From JBDSRX01 sp047445235 (GTDB lineage: Bacteria; Patescibacteriota; Dojkabacteria; J137), in assembly GCA_047445235.1 (NCBI GenBank), contig JBLGEO010000034.1, positions 1 through 10,120 of the forward strand: DNA of 10,120 nucleotides, in the 5' to 3' direction. This document shows, in pieces, positions 1 to 6,334 of the stretch (position 1 is its first letter; each line of letters begins with the position of its first letter). The notes under the pieces are model-generated. The model did no database searches. It was not told where the DNA came from and was given only the letters and a program-made list of their open reading frames with translations. The position numbers were made by a program, and so were the translations under genes.

Positions 1-30
1 TACTAGTAAATAAGTTAAAACTTTCTTCAT
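1..30 (-). CDS. 5' end of a gene leaving the window (first 10 codons)
   Basis: On the minus strand an ATG at position 30 opens a frame reading MKKVLTYLLV up to the window edge. The lysine pair followed by hydrophobic residues looks like the start of a signal peptide or a membrane anchor. A perfect TATAAT on the minus strand (62 to 57) lies 26 nt upstream, which would give a 5' leader of about 20 nt. Only ten codons are visible, so the product cannot be named and chance cannot be excluded. Confidence 0.45.
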   Translation of the reverse strand, partial: MKKVLTYLLV

Positions 31-56
31 TAATAAATCATTAAAATATAATTACT

Positions 57-62
57 ATTATA
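57..62 (-). promoter_or_regulatory. Candidate -10 box for the gene leaving the left edge
   Basis: TATAAT on the minus strand, 26 nt before the ATG at position 30 and downstream of the end of the M15 peptidase gene. I see no good -35 hexamer at 16-18 bp, so the call rests on the -10 match and its position only. Confidence 0.35.
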
Positions 63-93
63 GTACCATTTGGTGTACAAAAACTAAATTGGT

Positions 94-1155
94 TTATTGC
101 TTCTCTAAGAATTCCTTTAGAGTAAGTCCACTGTCTTTCCACTTTTTTGCAGCTTCTATACCTATATATCTGTAATGCCATGCCTCGTGTGAATATCCAG
201 TTACGGCGTCTTTCCCATCTGGATATGATTGTACATAACCGTATTTATATGAGTTGGCTATTAACCACTGACCCGCTATTGTTGTATCGAACTCATTTAC
301 AAAGTCGTAACCGCTGTCACCGCTCATAAAGTCTATAGCAGTCCCAAGTTGATGCTCAGAGAAACCTGGTCTTGCAGAAACTTTATCCGCATCTTCTTGA
401 CCGTATGTTTTAACCCAAGATACATATTGTTGAAGTTGGTTATTATATGACCTATATGCTGAAGCAATTGTTAAAGGCTTCCCAGTTTCGTCCATAAGCT
501 TCTTAATCATTAGTGAGAGTGCCTCTGCAGGCTCTGCTCTAAGCATTAATTTATCTGTTTGAACTAAAAGGTTTTTATCGTCAAATAGTTTAACTAGATC
601 TGTTGGCTCGTAGTCACTAACCAACTTATGTTCTTTATTTATTGGGACTAAGAAATTATCTCCATCTACTGTATATGTACTGTTTTCCCAGTCTACGATA
701 TCTTTTAATCCTAGTGGAATGCTGAAAGGTGATCTAAGTACATTGATAATTTGTGTAAGATTCTCTCCCGTTTTTGATTTGAAAGTAACTGGAATTGCTG
801 CTGTTCCAGTACCAATGTTAAGGATTTCCAAAGCATAATACTTCGTTCCATCAATATCTTTAACAAATGTAAGTTTAAACTTGTCTGGATTTAAGATATC
901 TATATCTTGATTTGTTGTAACTGTAAGTGAAATCCTTGGTTGTAATGTTTCGTGTGCTCCTTCTTTGACATTAACTTCTAAAGGCTTCTGCTTCGATAGA
1001 TCAACAGGTGCGCTAGCAGGTGGAAAGAATGTTGTAAGTGTTGATCTAATTTCTGACAATAAATTTACTTTTAGTACTACACTAACTCCTATAAGAATAG
1101 CAGCTACTATTACAGCTATTATTAGAATTGTTATTATTGGTTTTGGTATTTTCAT
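94..1155 (-). CDS. Membrane-anchored D-alanyl-D-alanine carboxypeptidase, M15B (VanY-like)
   Basis: Probable zinc D,D-carboxypeptidase that trims the terminal D-Ala of peptidoglycan stem peptides outside the membrane. Residues 7-30 form one hydrophobic N-terminal anchor without an obvious signal-peptidase site, so the protein probably stays tethered. Residues 55-145 are beta-rich and may be an Ig-like spacer. The VanY/M15B core starts near 168 (LVPINKEHKL, then DYEPTDLV). It contains SAYRSYNNQ (232-240), the zinc motif SEHQLGTAIDF with H268 and D275, and EAWHYRY with catalytic E324 and zinc ligand H327. All expected metal and catalytic residues are present, so it should be active. The 353-residue length is normal for VanY proteins with an extra N-terminal domain. 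Whether it acts in wall maturation or glycopeptide tolerance cannot be told; no vanHAX-like genes are nearby. A minus-strand TATAAT sits 7 nt before the ATG (see 1163-1168). Confidence 0.9.
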   Translation of the reverse strand: MKIPKPIITILIIAVIVAAILIGVSVVLKVNLLSEIRSTLTTFFPPASAPVDLSKQKPLEVNVKEGAHETLQPRISLTVTTNQDIDILNPDKFKLTFVKDIDGTKYYALEILNIGTGTAAIPVTFKSKTGENLTQIINVLRSPFSIPLGLKDIVDWENSTYTVDGDNFLVPINKEHKLVSDYEPTDLVKLFDDKNLLVQTDKLMLRAEPAEALSLMIKKLMDETGKPLTIASAYRSYNNQLQQYVSWVKTYGQEDADKVSARPGFSEHQLGTAIDFMSGDSGYDFVNEFDTTIAGQWLIANSYKYGYVQSYPDGKDAVTGYSHEAWHYRYIGIEAAKKWKDSGLTLKEFLEKQ

Positions 1156-1170
1156 ATTTTAAATTATAAT
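1143..1170 (+). promoter_or_regulatory. Promoter of the 1203-2387 operon
   Basis: TTGGTA (1143-1148) and a perfect TATAAT (1165-1170) are 16 bp apart on the plus strand. The predicted start of transcription is near 1177, leaving a leader of about 26 nt with a ribosome binding site. The -35 lies inside the first codons of the divergent peptidase gene. A second AT box (TATATATA, 1173-1180) could also contribute. Confidence 0.45.
1163..1168 (-). promoter_or_regulatory. -10 box of the M15 peptidase gene, predicting a leaderless transcript
   Basis: A perfect TATAAT on the minus strand ends 7 nt before the ATG at 1155. Sigma-70 promoters normally start 6-8 nt after the -10 box, so transcription would begin at or next to the start codon. 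No convincing -35 is visible. The six bases overlap the plus-strand TATAAT at 1165-1170, forming the self-complementary ATTATAAT. Confidence 0.4.
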
Positions 1171-1190
1171 CCTATATATATAGTAATCAT

Positions 1191-1195
1191 AGGGG
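1191..1195 (+). promoter_or_regulatory. Shine-Dalgarno site AGGGG
   Basis: AGGGG lies 7 nt before the ATG at 1203. It is one of only two clear Shine-Dalgarno sites in the window, and it fixes the start of the 122-residue protein. Confidence 0.6.
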
Positions 1196-1202
1196 TACAT
1201 TT

Positions 1203-1571
1203 ATGGATAATGATTTATTAATAATCGAAAAACAAGGAGAGGTCAACTACGATTCTTACGTCTTAAGTGGATTACAAGAATTAGGTCTTAATACAAAATT
1301 TGAAATGATCTTCTTTTTATCAAAAGTTTATGTGGAATCTAAGTTTGACGATAAGGGTAAAGGTTATAATCATTTAGTGAGCTTAGCGATTGGGAAGTTA
1401 TCTAAAAAATATAATCTTGATGAACCTGAAGGTTATAGAGCAAAATTAGACCAATTAATTGAAAACCTTATGGGTGTTTTAGATGGTGAGAATTATATGC
1501 TTAAAAGATTAAATGAATTCTATTTATGGACCAGACAAATACGTGGAAAAGAAAACAATTCAACTAACTGA
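1203..1571 (+). CDS. Uncharacterised small protein, first gene of a three-gene operon
   Basis: I do not recognise this 122-residue protein. It has no signal peptide or membrane segment and no cysteine or obvious metal-binding motif. It reads as soluble and largely helical: two amphipathic stretches (about 18-50 and 55-110) with alternating hydrophobic and charged residues, a glycine/lysine-rich turn near DDKGKGYN (50-57) and a charged C-terminus. The ATG has a good Shine-Dalgarno site and a nearby promoter, so it is very likely real. It ends in TGA and overlaps the following SufBD-like frame by up to 59 nt, which suggests translational coupling and perhaps a shared task. The overlap is not an evident frameshift: the upstream product does not look like the missing N-terminal part of a SufB/SufD protein. 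Confidence 0.75.
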   Translation: MDNDLLIIEKQGEVNYDSYVLSGLQELGLNTKFEMIFFLSKVYVESKFDDKGKGYNHLVSLAIGKLSKKYNLDEPEGYRAKLDQLIENLMGVLDGENYMLKRLNEFYLWTRQIRGKENNSTN

Positions 1572-1992
1572 GGGTGAACAAACAATATATATAGAATCTG
1601 ACATTGAGATAAACGCAATGTATGTTGGTCGTGGAGAAGATGTATTAAAGAGTAAGATCTGGATTATTCATTCGAAACCAGGTTTTAAATCTAGGATTAA
1701 TATTAAAGCAGTGGTGTTTGATAAAGCAAGATTTGATTTTGAAGGGATTCTTAAAATAGACAAAGGAGCAATTCAAACTGACACCTATCTAAAAATTGAT
1801 TGCCTTGTTATGGGGGAATCTGCTTTTGCAAGAGCCATACCAAGCCTTGAGATAAAAGAAAGCGAAGTTAAAGGTGGCCATGGTGCAACGATTGGGTATT
1901 TAGATCCGAGCCAAACGTACTACTTAGCTTCGAGAGGTGTAAGCAAATCTAAGGCTGAAAATATTTTGGTAGATGCTTTTATAAGAGGATAA
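1513..1992 (+). CDS. Minimal SufB/SufD-like protein (C-terminal core only)
   Basis: SufB and SufD form the scaffold with SufC on which Fe-S clusters are assembled; both are normally above 400 residues. This product has at most 159 and matches only the C-terminal beta-helix core. The diagnostic stretch covers residues 104-146: an AxAIPSLEI segment, a VKGGHGATIGYLD segment, then YYLASRGVSKSKAENI, much like the SufD pattern of LEI, SHGATxGxLD and FYLxSRGI. H123 falls where SufD keeps its conserved histidine; the preceding Cys/Ser-type position is Gly. The start is uncertain: ATG 1513 is the longest choice, GTG 1543 and ATG 1618 are alternatives, and none has a clear ribosome binding site, in keeping with coupling to the upstream gene. 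No sufC, sufS or sufU lies nearby, so its role in cluster assembly is an inference from homology. Confidence 0.8.
   Translation: MNSIYGPDKYVEKKTIQLTEGEQTIYIESDIEINAMYVGRGEDVLKSKIWIIHSKPGFKSRINIKAVVFDKARFDFEGILKIDKGAIQTDTYLKIDCLVMGESAFARAIPSLEIKESEVKGGHGATIGYLDPSQTYYLASRGVSKSKAENILVDAFIRG
1983..1989 (+). promoter_or_regulatory. Shine-Dalgarno site of the Nudix gene
   Basis: AAGAGGA, inside the last codons of the SufBD-like gene, lies 5 nt before ATG 1995. It fixes the start of the Nudix gene and shows that the two genes share a transcript. Confidence 0.55.
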
Positions 1993-1994
1993 AT

Positions 1995-2387
1995 ATGCAA
2001 GTACTAGCTGTAATACAAAATAATGATTTAATTTTAATCGGGAAATTAAAGCCTGAAAAGGTTGAGGATTTCGGTGGGATTCAATATATATTTCCAGGAG
2101 GGACAGTTGAGGAAAATGAAAAACTTGTGAAGGCTGTAATTAGAGAGTCCCTTGAGGAAACTGGGCTAAATGTAAATGTAGTTAAAGAAATTGGCTTTAG
2201 AATTCATCCGAAGACGCAGAAGGAAATTCACTATTTTCACTGCGTTAAAGTAAATGGTGAACTTTCAACTGACAACGAATTAAATGATGATATTGATAAC
2301 TTAGAATGGGTAAAGAAAGAAAGGTTATTTGAGCTTATGCCTACTTTGTTTAACGAAGTGAAAATATACCTAGAAAGTTTAACTTAA
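1995..2387 (+). CDS. Nudix (MutT-type) hydrolase
   Basis: Nudix enzymes cleave a nucleoside diphosphate linked to another group, using metal held by the Nudix box. The box is nearly complete at residues 36-58: G36, five residues, E42, seven residues, then RESLEETGL (50-58) with R50, E51, E54, E55 and G57. The only deviation is serine at 52, where an aliphatic residue is usual. The 130-residue length is that of a bare Nudix fold with no extra domain. PGG (34-36) before the box and EWVKKERLFEL near 103-113 are typical of MutT-like members. The substrate (oxidised dNTP, ADP-sugar, capped RNA and others) cannot be read from the sequence. The gene starts two bases after the stop of the SufBD-like gene and ends two bases before the convergent tRNA-Leu. 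Confidence 0.9.
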   Translation: MQVLAVIQNNDLILIGKLKPEKVEDFGGIQYIFPGGTVEENEKLVKAVIRESLEETGLNVNVVKEIGFRIHPKTQKEIHYFHCVKVNGELSTDNELNDDIDNLEWVKKERLFELMPTLFNEVKIYLESLT

Positions 2388-2388
2388 A

Positions 2389-2470
2389 TGCCAGTGAAGG
2401 GACTCGAACCCATACCTCTTGCGAGACTAGTTCCTAAGACTAGCGCGTATACCAATTCCGCCACACTGGC
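2389..2470 (-). tRNA. tRNA-Leu (anticodon UAG)
   Basis: An 82-nt gene on the minus strand. Acceptor arms GCCAGTG (2470-2464) and CACTGGC (2396-2390) pair fully, with discriminator A at 2389. The D arm has GCG paired with CGC around a GAATTGGTATA loop. The anticodon stem CTAGT/ACTAG closes the loop CTTAGGA, giving UAG at complement(2434-2436), so it reads CUA-type and probably other CUN leucine codons. The long variable arm CTC-GCAA-GAG is the class II feature expected of tRNA-Leu. The T loop is TTCGAGT, with a probable U-U mismatch in the T stem. CCA is not encoded and must be added enzymatically. It begins one base after the end of the convergent Nudix gene, so the two transcripts probably overlap. 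Confidence 0.95.
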
Positions 2471-2479
2471 ATCTTAATT

Positions 2480-2591
2480 ACGAATGACGAATTAAGAATT
2501 ATGAATAACGTTTCGGAATTATATCATCACAGATTAAAAATTGAAATGAGTAGTTACTTTCAATACTTTTCATTTGTAATTCGTCATTCGT
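2480..2591. repeat. Inverted-repeat, MITE-like segment between tRNA-Leu and the DUF2207 gene
   Basis: A 15-bp arm ACGAATGACGAATTA (2480-2494) recurs as its exact reverse complement at 2577-2591, enclosing 82 bp. The right arm continues as a tandem repeat of TTCGTCA. The segment has no coding frame of note and is AT-rich, like a miniature inverted-repeat element or a remnant of one. The right arm begins within 10 bp of the DUF2207 stop codon, so the transcript could fold there and the element may act as a weak terminator. No target-site duplication is clear. Confidence 0.55.
2518..2526 (-). promoter_or_regulatory. Extended -10 promoter, probably for tRNA-Leu
   Basis: The minus strand reads TGATATAAT, a full extended -10 (TGn plus TATAAT). 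It is 47 nt before the tRNA 5' end, so transcription would start near 2511 with a leader of about 40 nt removed by RNase P. The -35 region is weak (TTCAAT at 16 bp), as tolerated by extended -10 promoters. It lies inside the inverted-repeat segment 2480-2591. Confidence 0.45.
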
Positions 2592-2599
2592 CATAAATT

Positions 2600-4591
2600 T
2601 TAAAATCCTCCGCTGGATCCACCACCACCACCACCGCCGCCGCCGCCACTAAACCCGCCGCCGCCGCTCCAACCACCGCCGGAAGTTCCGCTAGAAGGTG
2701 CAGGTGACATATTTACCGTTGTTGAGTCTGCAAAGCTTCTTGTAAAGCTACTAACCCATAAAGCATCCCAAACGCCTGGTCTTGAACCTTCATACCAGTC
2801 TGGAGAACCCTTATAGATGTCCTTAAACTTTTCTGCCCATTGTTTCTCGATTCCAAACACAATTGCATAGGATAAATATTTCTCAAAGTCTTCTGGTTTT
2901 AAGTTCTGCAATGTATATTTCTCAGCGGTGTTTAAATACATTCTGAAGCCTAATATATCTGCGAATACCTTTGACCCCTTATCTGTTTTGGCCGGCATAA
3001 ACTTAGAGGCAATTACGTAACCAGCTCCAAGTGTAATTATTCCAAGAAGTGGAGTGCATAGGATCAGATAACCAAAAAATGTTGTCCCTACAAAGCTAGA
3101 AAAACAAGTTCCTATAATACCGATTATAAATAAGAATATTCCACAGCCTACATAACTATTTCTAATAGATTCTGGGGATTTATTAAAAAAGCCTTTTTCT
3201 ACAACTTCTCTGTATATGTTTGCTTTTAAGATTGCATACTTGTAATAGAAGTAACTCCTCATTGTTGAAGTTGTAACCAAATCCTTGCTTTTAAACACTG
3301 CATCCATAATTTGAGCTTCCATAGGTGTTAGACCTGGATCTCCTTTCTTTCCTTCCAATCTTGTAAGTTCATAATCTGATCCTTTTGTGATTTCAGCTAC
3401 TTTTATATAACCTCTGTATGCAAGGTCTATTATGCTTCCTACAATATCTTCTTTATCCACAGACTCATCTTTTATTGTTCCTAGTAAATATGGAGGTACA
3501 TCAACAGGAGGTTTGAAGAGTGGAATAATAGTCTTTTGCATATTTTGATCTACTCCCTTTCTCTTATAGTTAATGTAAACATATATTATCGCTGCAGGTA
3601 CAAAGAAAATACCAAAGCAAGTTATTAAGGTATTTAATATCAAAAGTAAACTCATCCATGTTTCTGGCTCTAAATTTACAGTAAGAGTCTTATTTTCCCC
3701 AGCGGCTAGTGTTTCGTTGAAAATAAAATCCTTATAGCCTGTATGAGAAAACTTTATTTCGACTGGCCCAGCTGGTACATTGGTTAAACTTCCTTCAGAA
3801 GTACCTGCATCTATTTCCACACCATTAAGTAAAATTGAATTTGCAAAAGGTGGATTTTGAATTACATAGTTTATATTTGCAGGCCTGATAATTTCATCCT
3901 TTTGAAATTTATACGAAACAGTAATAGTTCCACTTGAACCTAAATTCTTCATTGCTAACGTGATTTTATTTGCAAGAGCGCTTACTGTCGGGTCTTTTCC
4001 ATAAGGATCATAAATCTGAAAATTCGAAGATTTATATTGTGTATCGCTAGGTAGGTCTATATTTACAGTAGATTTAGCAATATTACCTCCAGCACTATCC
4101 GGAATAAGATTCCAGTAAAATACTGCTGCGTCATCAAACCAACCCAATCCGCCATAGACTTTATATTCCACACTCCATTTAACTTTCTCTCCATTAAACT
4201 GCTTTCCATCTGGGTAAAGTACTCTTTCTATCCTATAGAATTCATCTCCCGAATCTTCGTCCGTGTAAGTTGAAGTAGTAAAGTCTGTAACCTTTTTATC
4301 ATTCTCATCATAGACACCTAACATCTCTAGTCGATCAAACCCACCGCAAGTTATTTGATTAGCTGTTTTACAAGTATTATTATCTGTTTTAATGTCCCTT
4401 CTAACTCCATGTACTTCACCATAGAAAGATAAGACCATAGTTTCCTTAACAGTAAATGTGGAATCTTTATTTATAGTTATACTTACATCGTAGCTTGGAT
4501 ACGTAAAAGTTGGAGCTGCCTTAACAGTTCTCGAGAATACTAGTGGAACTAATAAAAAAACGAAAGTAATTAAAATGCCTATTTTTTTCAT
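2600..4591 (-). CDS. DUF2207 membrane protein with PEGA-like domain and polyglycine tail
   Basis: A 663-residue exported protein of unknown function. Numbering is from ATG 4591, where a clean signal peptide starts (MKKIGILITF, cleavage after VKA near 25). A frame open further up to TTG 4627 is rejected, because a TATAAT for this gene lies inside that extension. Residues about 31-230 are the DUF2207 extracytoplasmic domain (YDVSITINKDSTFTV, then GEVHGVRRDI). Residues about 240-308 look like a PEGA domain (LLNGVEIDAG, VPAGPVEIKF, GYKDF). Membrane helices follow at about 312-339, 480-502 and 504-529, with a cytoplasmic winged-helix-like region between (LTPMEAQIMDAVF). The DUF2207 C-terminal block (GFRMYLNTAEKYTL, YAIVFGIEKQWAEKF) ends in a Gly/Ser tail at 638-663. 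Gly-rich tails are typical of the family. Four cysteines in or near the membrane segments and two (CKTANQITC) in the outer domain could form a disulfide. Confidence 0.88.
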   Translation of the reverse strand: MKKIGILITFVFLLVPLVFSRTVKAAPTFTYPSYDVSITINKDSTFTVKETMVLSFYGEVHGVRRDIKTDNNTCKTANQITCGGFDRLEMLGVYDENDKKVTDFTTSTYTDEDSGDEFYRIERVLYPDGKQFNGEKVKWSVEYKVYGGLGWFDDAAVFYWNLIPDSAGGNIAKSTVNIDLPSDTQYKSSNFQIYDPYGKDPTVSALANKITLAMKNLGSSGTITVSYKFQKDEIIRPANINYVIQNPPFANSILLNGVEIDAGTSEGSLTNVPAGPVEIKFSHTGYKDFIFNETLAAGENKTLTVNLEPETWMSLLLILNTLITCFGIFFVPAAIIYVYINYKRKGVDQNMQKTIIPLFKPPVDVPPYLLGTIKDESVDKEDIVGSIIDLAYRGYIKVAEITKGSDYELTRLEGKKGDPGLTPMEAQIMDAVFKSKDLVTTSTMRSYFYYKYAILKANIYREVVEKGFFNKSPESIRNSYVGCGIFLFIIGIIGTCFSSFVGTTFFGYLILCTPLLGIITLGAGYVIASKFMPAKTDKGSKVFADILGFRMYLNTAEKYTLQNLKPEDFEKYLSYAIVFGIEKQWAEKFKDIYKGSPDWYEGSRPGVWDALWVSSFTRSFADSTTVNMSPAPSSGTSGGGWSGGGGFSGGGGGGGGGGSSGGF
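2619..2648. repeat. Trinucleotide tract (CCA)5(CCG)4(CCA)1 coding for polyglycine
   Basis: Ten uninterrupted glycine codons on the minus strand form this repeat, near the C-terminus of the DUF2207 protein. It makes a sharp GC-rich island in AT-rich surroundings and is prone to slippage in units of three, which would change tail length without breaking the frame. Confidence 0.85.
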
Positions 4592-4615
4592 ATTTTTGAC
4601 TTTAAAGATAAAACA

Positions 4616-4621
4616 ATTATA
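4616..4621 (-). promoter_or_regulatory. -10 box of the DUF2207 gene
   Basis: TATAAT on the minus strand with TAGATA as a possible -35 at 17 bp upstream. The predicted start of transcription near 4609 gives a leader of about 18 nt before ATG 4591. This supports that ATG over the upstream TTG. Confidence 0.4.
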
Positions 4622-4718
4622 TTCCAAAAATGTTTTATTATCTAGAATATAGAGTATTTTGAATTCTACTGGAAAAGAATTTGATTAAATTATAAACTTA
4701 GCCTGATTAACTTAAACA

Positions 4719-5561
4719 ATGCCTCTAGATTTTGACTATAGAAAACATACAACTATTTACAAAGGTTACAGTATACAAACTTATCAATTTGGAGAAGGTG
4801 AGAACGTAGTCTTTTCTTTCCCATCTTTCCCGCATTCTGGCTTGTATTACTTGTGGTTTTTAACACACTATAATACAAGTAAAGTAAAATTCATTACTTT
4901 TGATTTACCGGGTTGGACAGGTTACTCAGAAAATATTTTCCAAACAAATAAATTTACTCTCGATGAATATGTTGAAATAGCAAAAGTAATCCTGAAAGAC
5001 TATAAGATAGAAAGGTTTTCTGTAATTGGTTATTCATTTGGTGGCGCACTTGCACTTAAGTTAGCTGCTGACATGAAAAGCAAAGTGGATAAGGTTGTTC
5101 TAGTATCAAGCGTAATTAACTCGAGAATCATAAGAGGATTCAGGGTAGTCAACTTAGTTAAATTACTTCATATTACAAAATATTATTATATTCTTAAGGC
5201 ACTAATTAAGGGAAGATTTAAAGCCATTGCAAAAATACTTAATCGAGAAGAAGGTATGCCAAAAGTATTTATAGACATGTATACCGACATGCTTAATCAT
5301 ATTGACTCAAAGATAATTTCTGATTCCATATACCAATTATTTACTTCTGATTACTCAAAGTACATCCCAGAAATTAATGAAAAGAACGTTCTTGTAGTAA
5401 ACTCTAGGGATGAAGGTAGAATGTTTACTGTTCAGGCAGAGTACATGAGAAGGCATCTCAATAATGAAAAATCACTATATATTCATGGAACTCATGACGA
5501 TTTTATACTTAAGTGTAAGAAGGATGTCGTAAGAGACGTAGTTACTTTTTTGACAACTTAA
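4719..5561 (+). CDS. Alpha/beta-fold hydrolase
   Basis: A 280-residue soluble alpha/beta hydrolase. The nucleophile elbow is GYSFGG (104-109) with S106 after the strand FSVI and before the helix ALALKLAADM. An earlier strand and loop, FITFDLPGWTGYS (58-70), correspond to the usual D-x-PG-xG-x-S segment. The acid is probably D231 (VLVVNSRDEG) and the base H259 (IHGTHDDF), H256 being the alternative. The cap region (135-215) is helical and basic. No signal peptide is present. The substrate is not readable; esterases, lipases and lipid-modifying enzymes share this layout. No Shine-Dalgarno site or strong promoter stands out upstream. The gene is separated from the next by one base, so it is surely co-transcribed with the methyltransferase. 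Confidence 0.88.
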   Translation: MPLDFDYRKHTTIYKGYSIQTYQFGEGENVVFSFPSFPHSGLYYLWFLTHYNTSKVKFITFDLPGWTGYSENIFQTNKFTLDEYVEIAKVILKDYKIERFSVIGYSFGGALALKLAADMKSKVDKVVLVSSVINSRIIRGFRVVNLVKLLHITKYYYILKALIKGRFKAIAKILNREEGMPKVFIDMYTDMLNHIDSKIISDSIYQLFTSDYSKYIPEINEKNVLVVNSRDEGRMFTVQAEYMRRHLNNEKSLYIHGTHDDFILKCKKDVVRDVVTFLTT

Positions 5562-5562
5562 T

Positions 5563-6273
5563 ATGACTCAAATTGAATACCAAGATTTATATAAAAAAAT
5601 AAACAATGGCTGGAACGACTCAGTTTCTATTTACAAATCTAAAGTTTCCAAGTTAGTGACTTCAGACACTGTAATTATGGAAGCTGGTTGTGGTTTCTCG
5701 AACCTTTATACCGAGGAGTACAAAAGGGCCAAGCATGTGATTGGTGTTGATATTTCTGATGAGTATTTGAAGATGAACGATCTTATTAAAGAAAAGATTG
5801 TTTCGGACCTCTCTTCTATTCCAATGATAAAAGATAATAGTGTTGATTTGATAATTTCATCTTGGGTTTTTGAACATCTTGAACAACCTGAAAAAGTAAT
5901 TAAAGAATTTGGAAGAGTCTTAAAACCAGGAGGGAGAGCTGTTTTCTTAACTCCCAACGCTTTGAACTATGTAGTTATAATTAATAAGATTATTCCACAC
6001 TCGTTTAGAGTCTGGGTTGCAACAAAACTTGGAGGTAAATTGACAGTAGAACCTATGAAGACTTTTTACAGAGCAAACACACTTCGAACTTTAAATAGGA
6101 TGGCTGAGGAAGCCAGTTTAAATACCGATGAAACAATCCTGAATGGTGATCCAACTTATATTGCTATAAATAAATTCTTCTTTTATATAGGTGTAGTACT
6201 TGAAGCAATAATCTCTCTTCCATTACTGAACAAAACAAAAGTTCACATTATAGGAGTTCTAAGGAAAGAATAA
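5563..6273 (+). CDS. Class I SAM-dependent methyltransferase (Methyltransf_11 type)
   Basis: A 236-residue Rossmann-fold methyltransferase. Motif I is VIMEAGCGFSN (37-47), which binds SAM; the acidic residue at the end of strand 2 is D63 in VIGVDIS. D82 (VSDLSSIP) and DLIISSWVFEHL (95-106) match motifs near the adenine and the active site, and LKPGGRAVFLTPN (120-132) is the conserved motif after strand 5. The C-terminal part has a hydrophobic stretch (FFFYIGVVLEAIISLPLL, 205-222) that may touch the membrane, so a lipid or lipid-linked sugar is a fair but unproven substrate. The start codon follows the hydrolase stop by one base, a typical coupled pair. The 6274-6436 gap downstream carries an inverted repeat that could end the transcript. 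Confidence 0.88.
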   Translation: MTQIEYQDLYKKINNGWNDSVSIYKSKVSKLVTSDTVIMEAGCGFSNLYTEEYKRAKHVIGVDISDEYLKMNDLIKEKIVSDLSSIPMIKDNSVDLIISSWVFEHLEQPEKVIKEFGRVLKPGGRAVFLTPNALNYVVIINKIIPHSFRVWVATKLGGKLTVEPMKTFYRANTLRTLNRMAEEASLNTDETILNGDPTYIAINKFFFYIGVVLEAIISLPLLNKTKVHIIGVLRKE

Positions 6274-6334
6274 ATTGGACGAACTTACGTTTGGCAGTGT
6301 ACTTTTCATGAATTTGTAATGAGCAGTTATTGTA

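Noticed and set aside
61..90. Terminator hairpin after the M15 peptidase
   Set aside because: ACCA-TT-TGGT and a distant ATTGGT can pair, but the stems are 4 bp or bulged and no T-run follows on the minus strand.
1569..1571. TGA read as glycine (code 25)
   Set aside because: Reading through TGA would not join the 122-residue frame to the SufBD frame, and the XRE gene also ends naturally in TGA with a complete domain.
1203..1992. A single SufB/SufD gene broken by a frameshift
   Set aside because: The upstream 122 residues do not resemble the N-terminal part of SufB or SufD, and they have their own promoter and Shine-Dalgarno site.
4592..4627. Longer DUF2207 protein starting at TTG 4627
   Set aside because: The added 12 residues precede a perfect signal peptide, and a TATAAT for the gene lies within the extension.
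6300..6320. Second copy of part of the 2480-2591 element
   Set aside because: TACTTTTCAT followed by TTGTAAT occurs at both 2564-2580 and 6300-6320 with a 4-nt difference, but the similarity is short, AT-rich and not bounded by the inverted arms.
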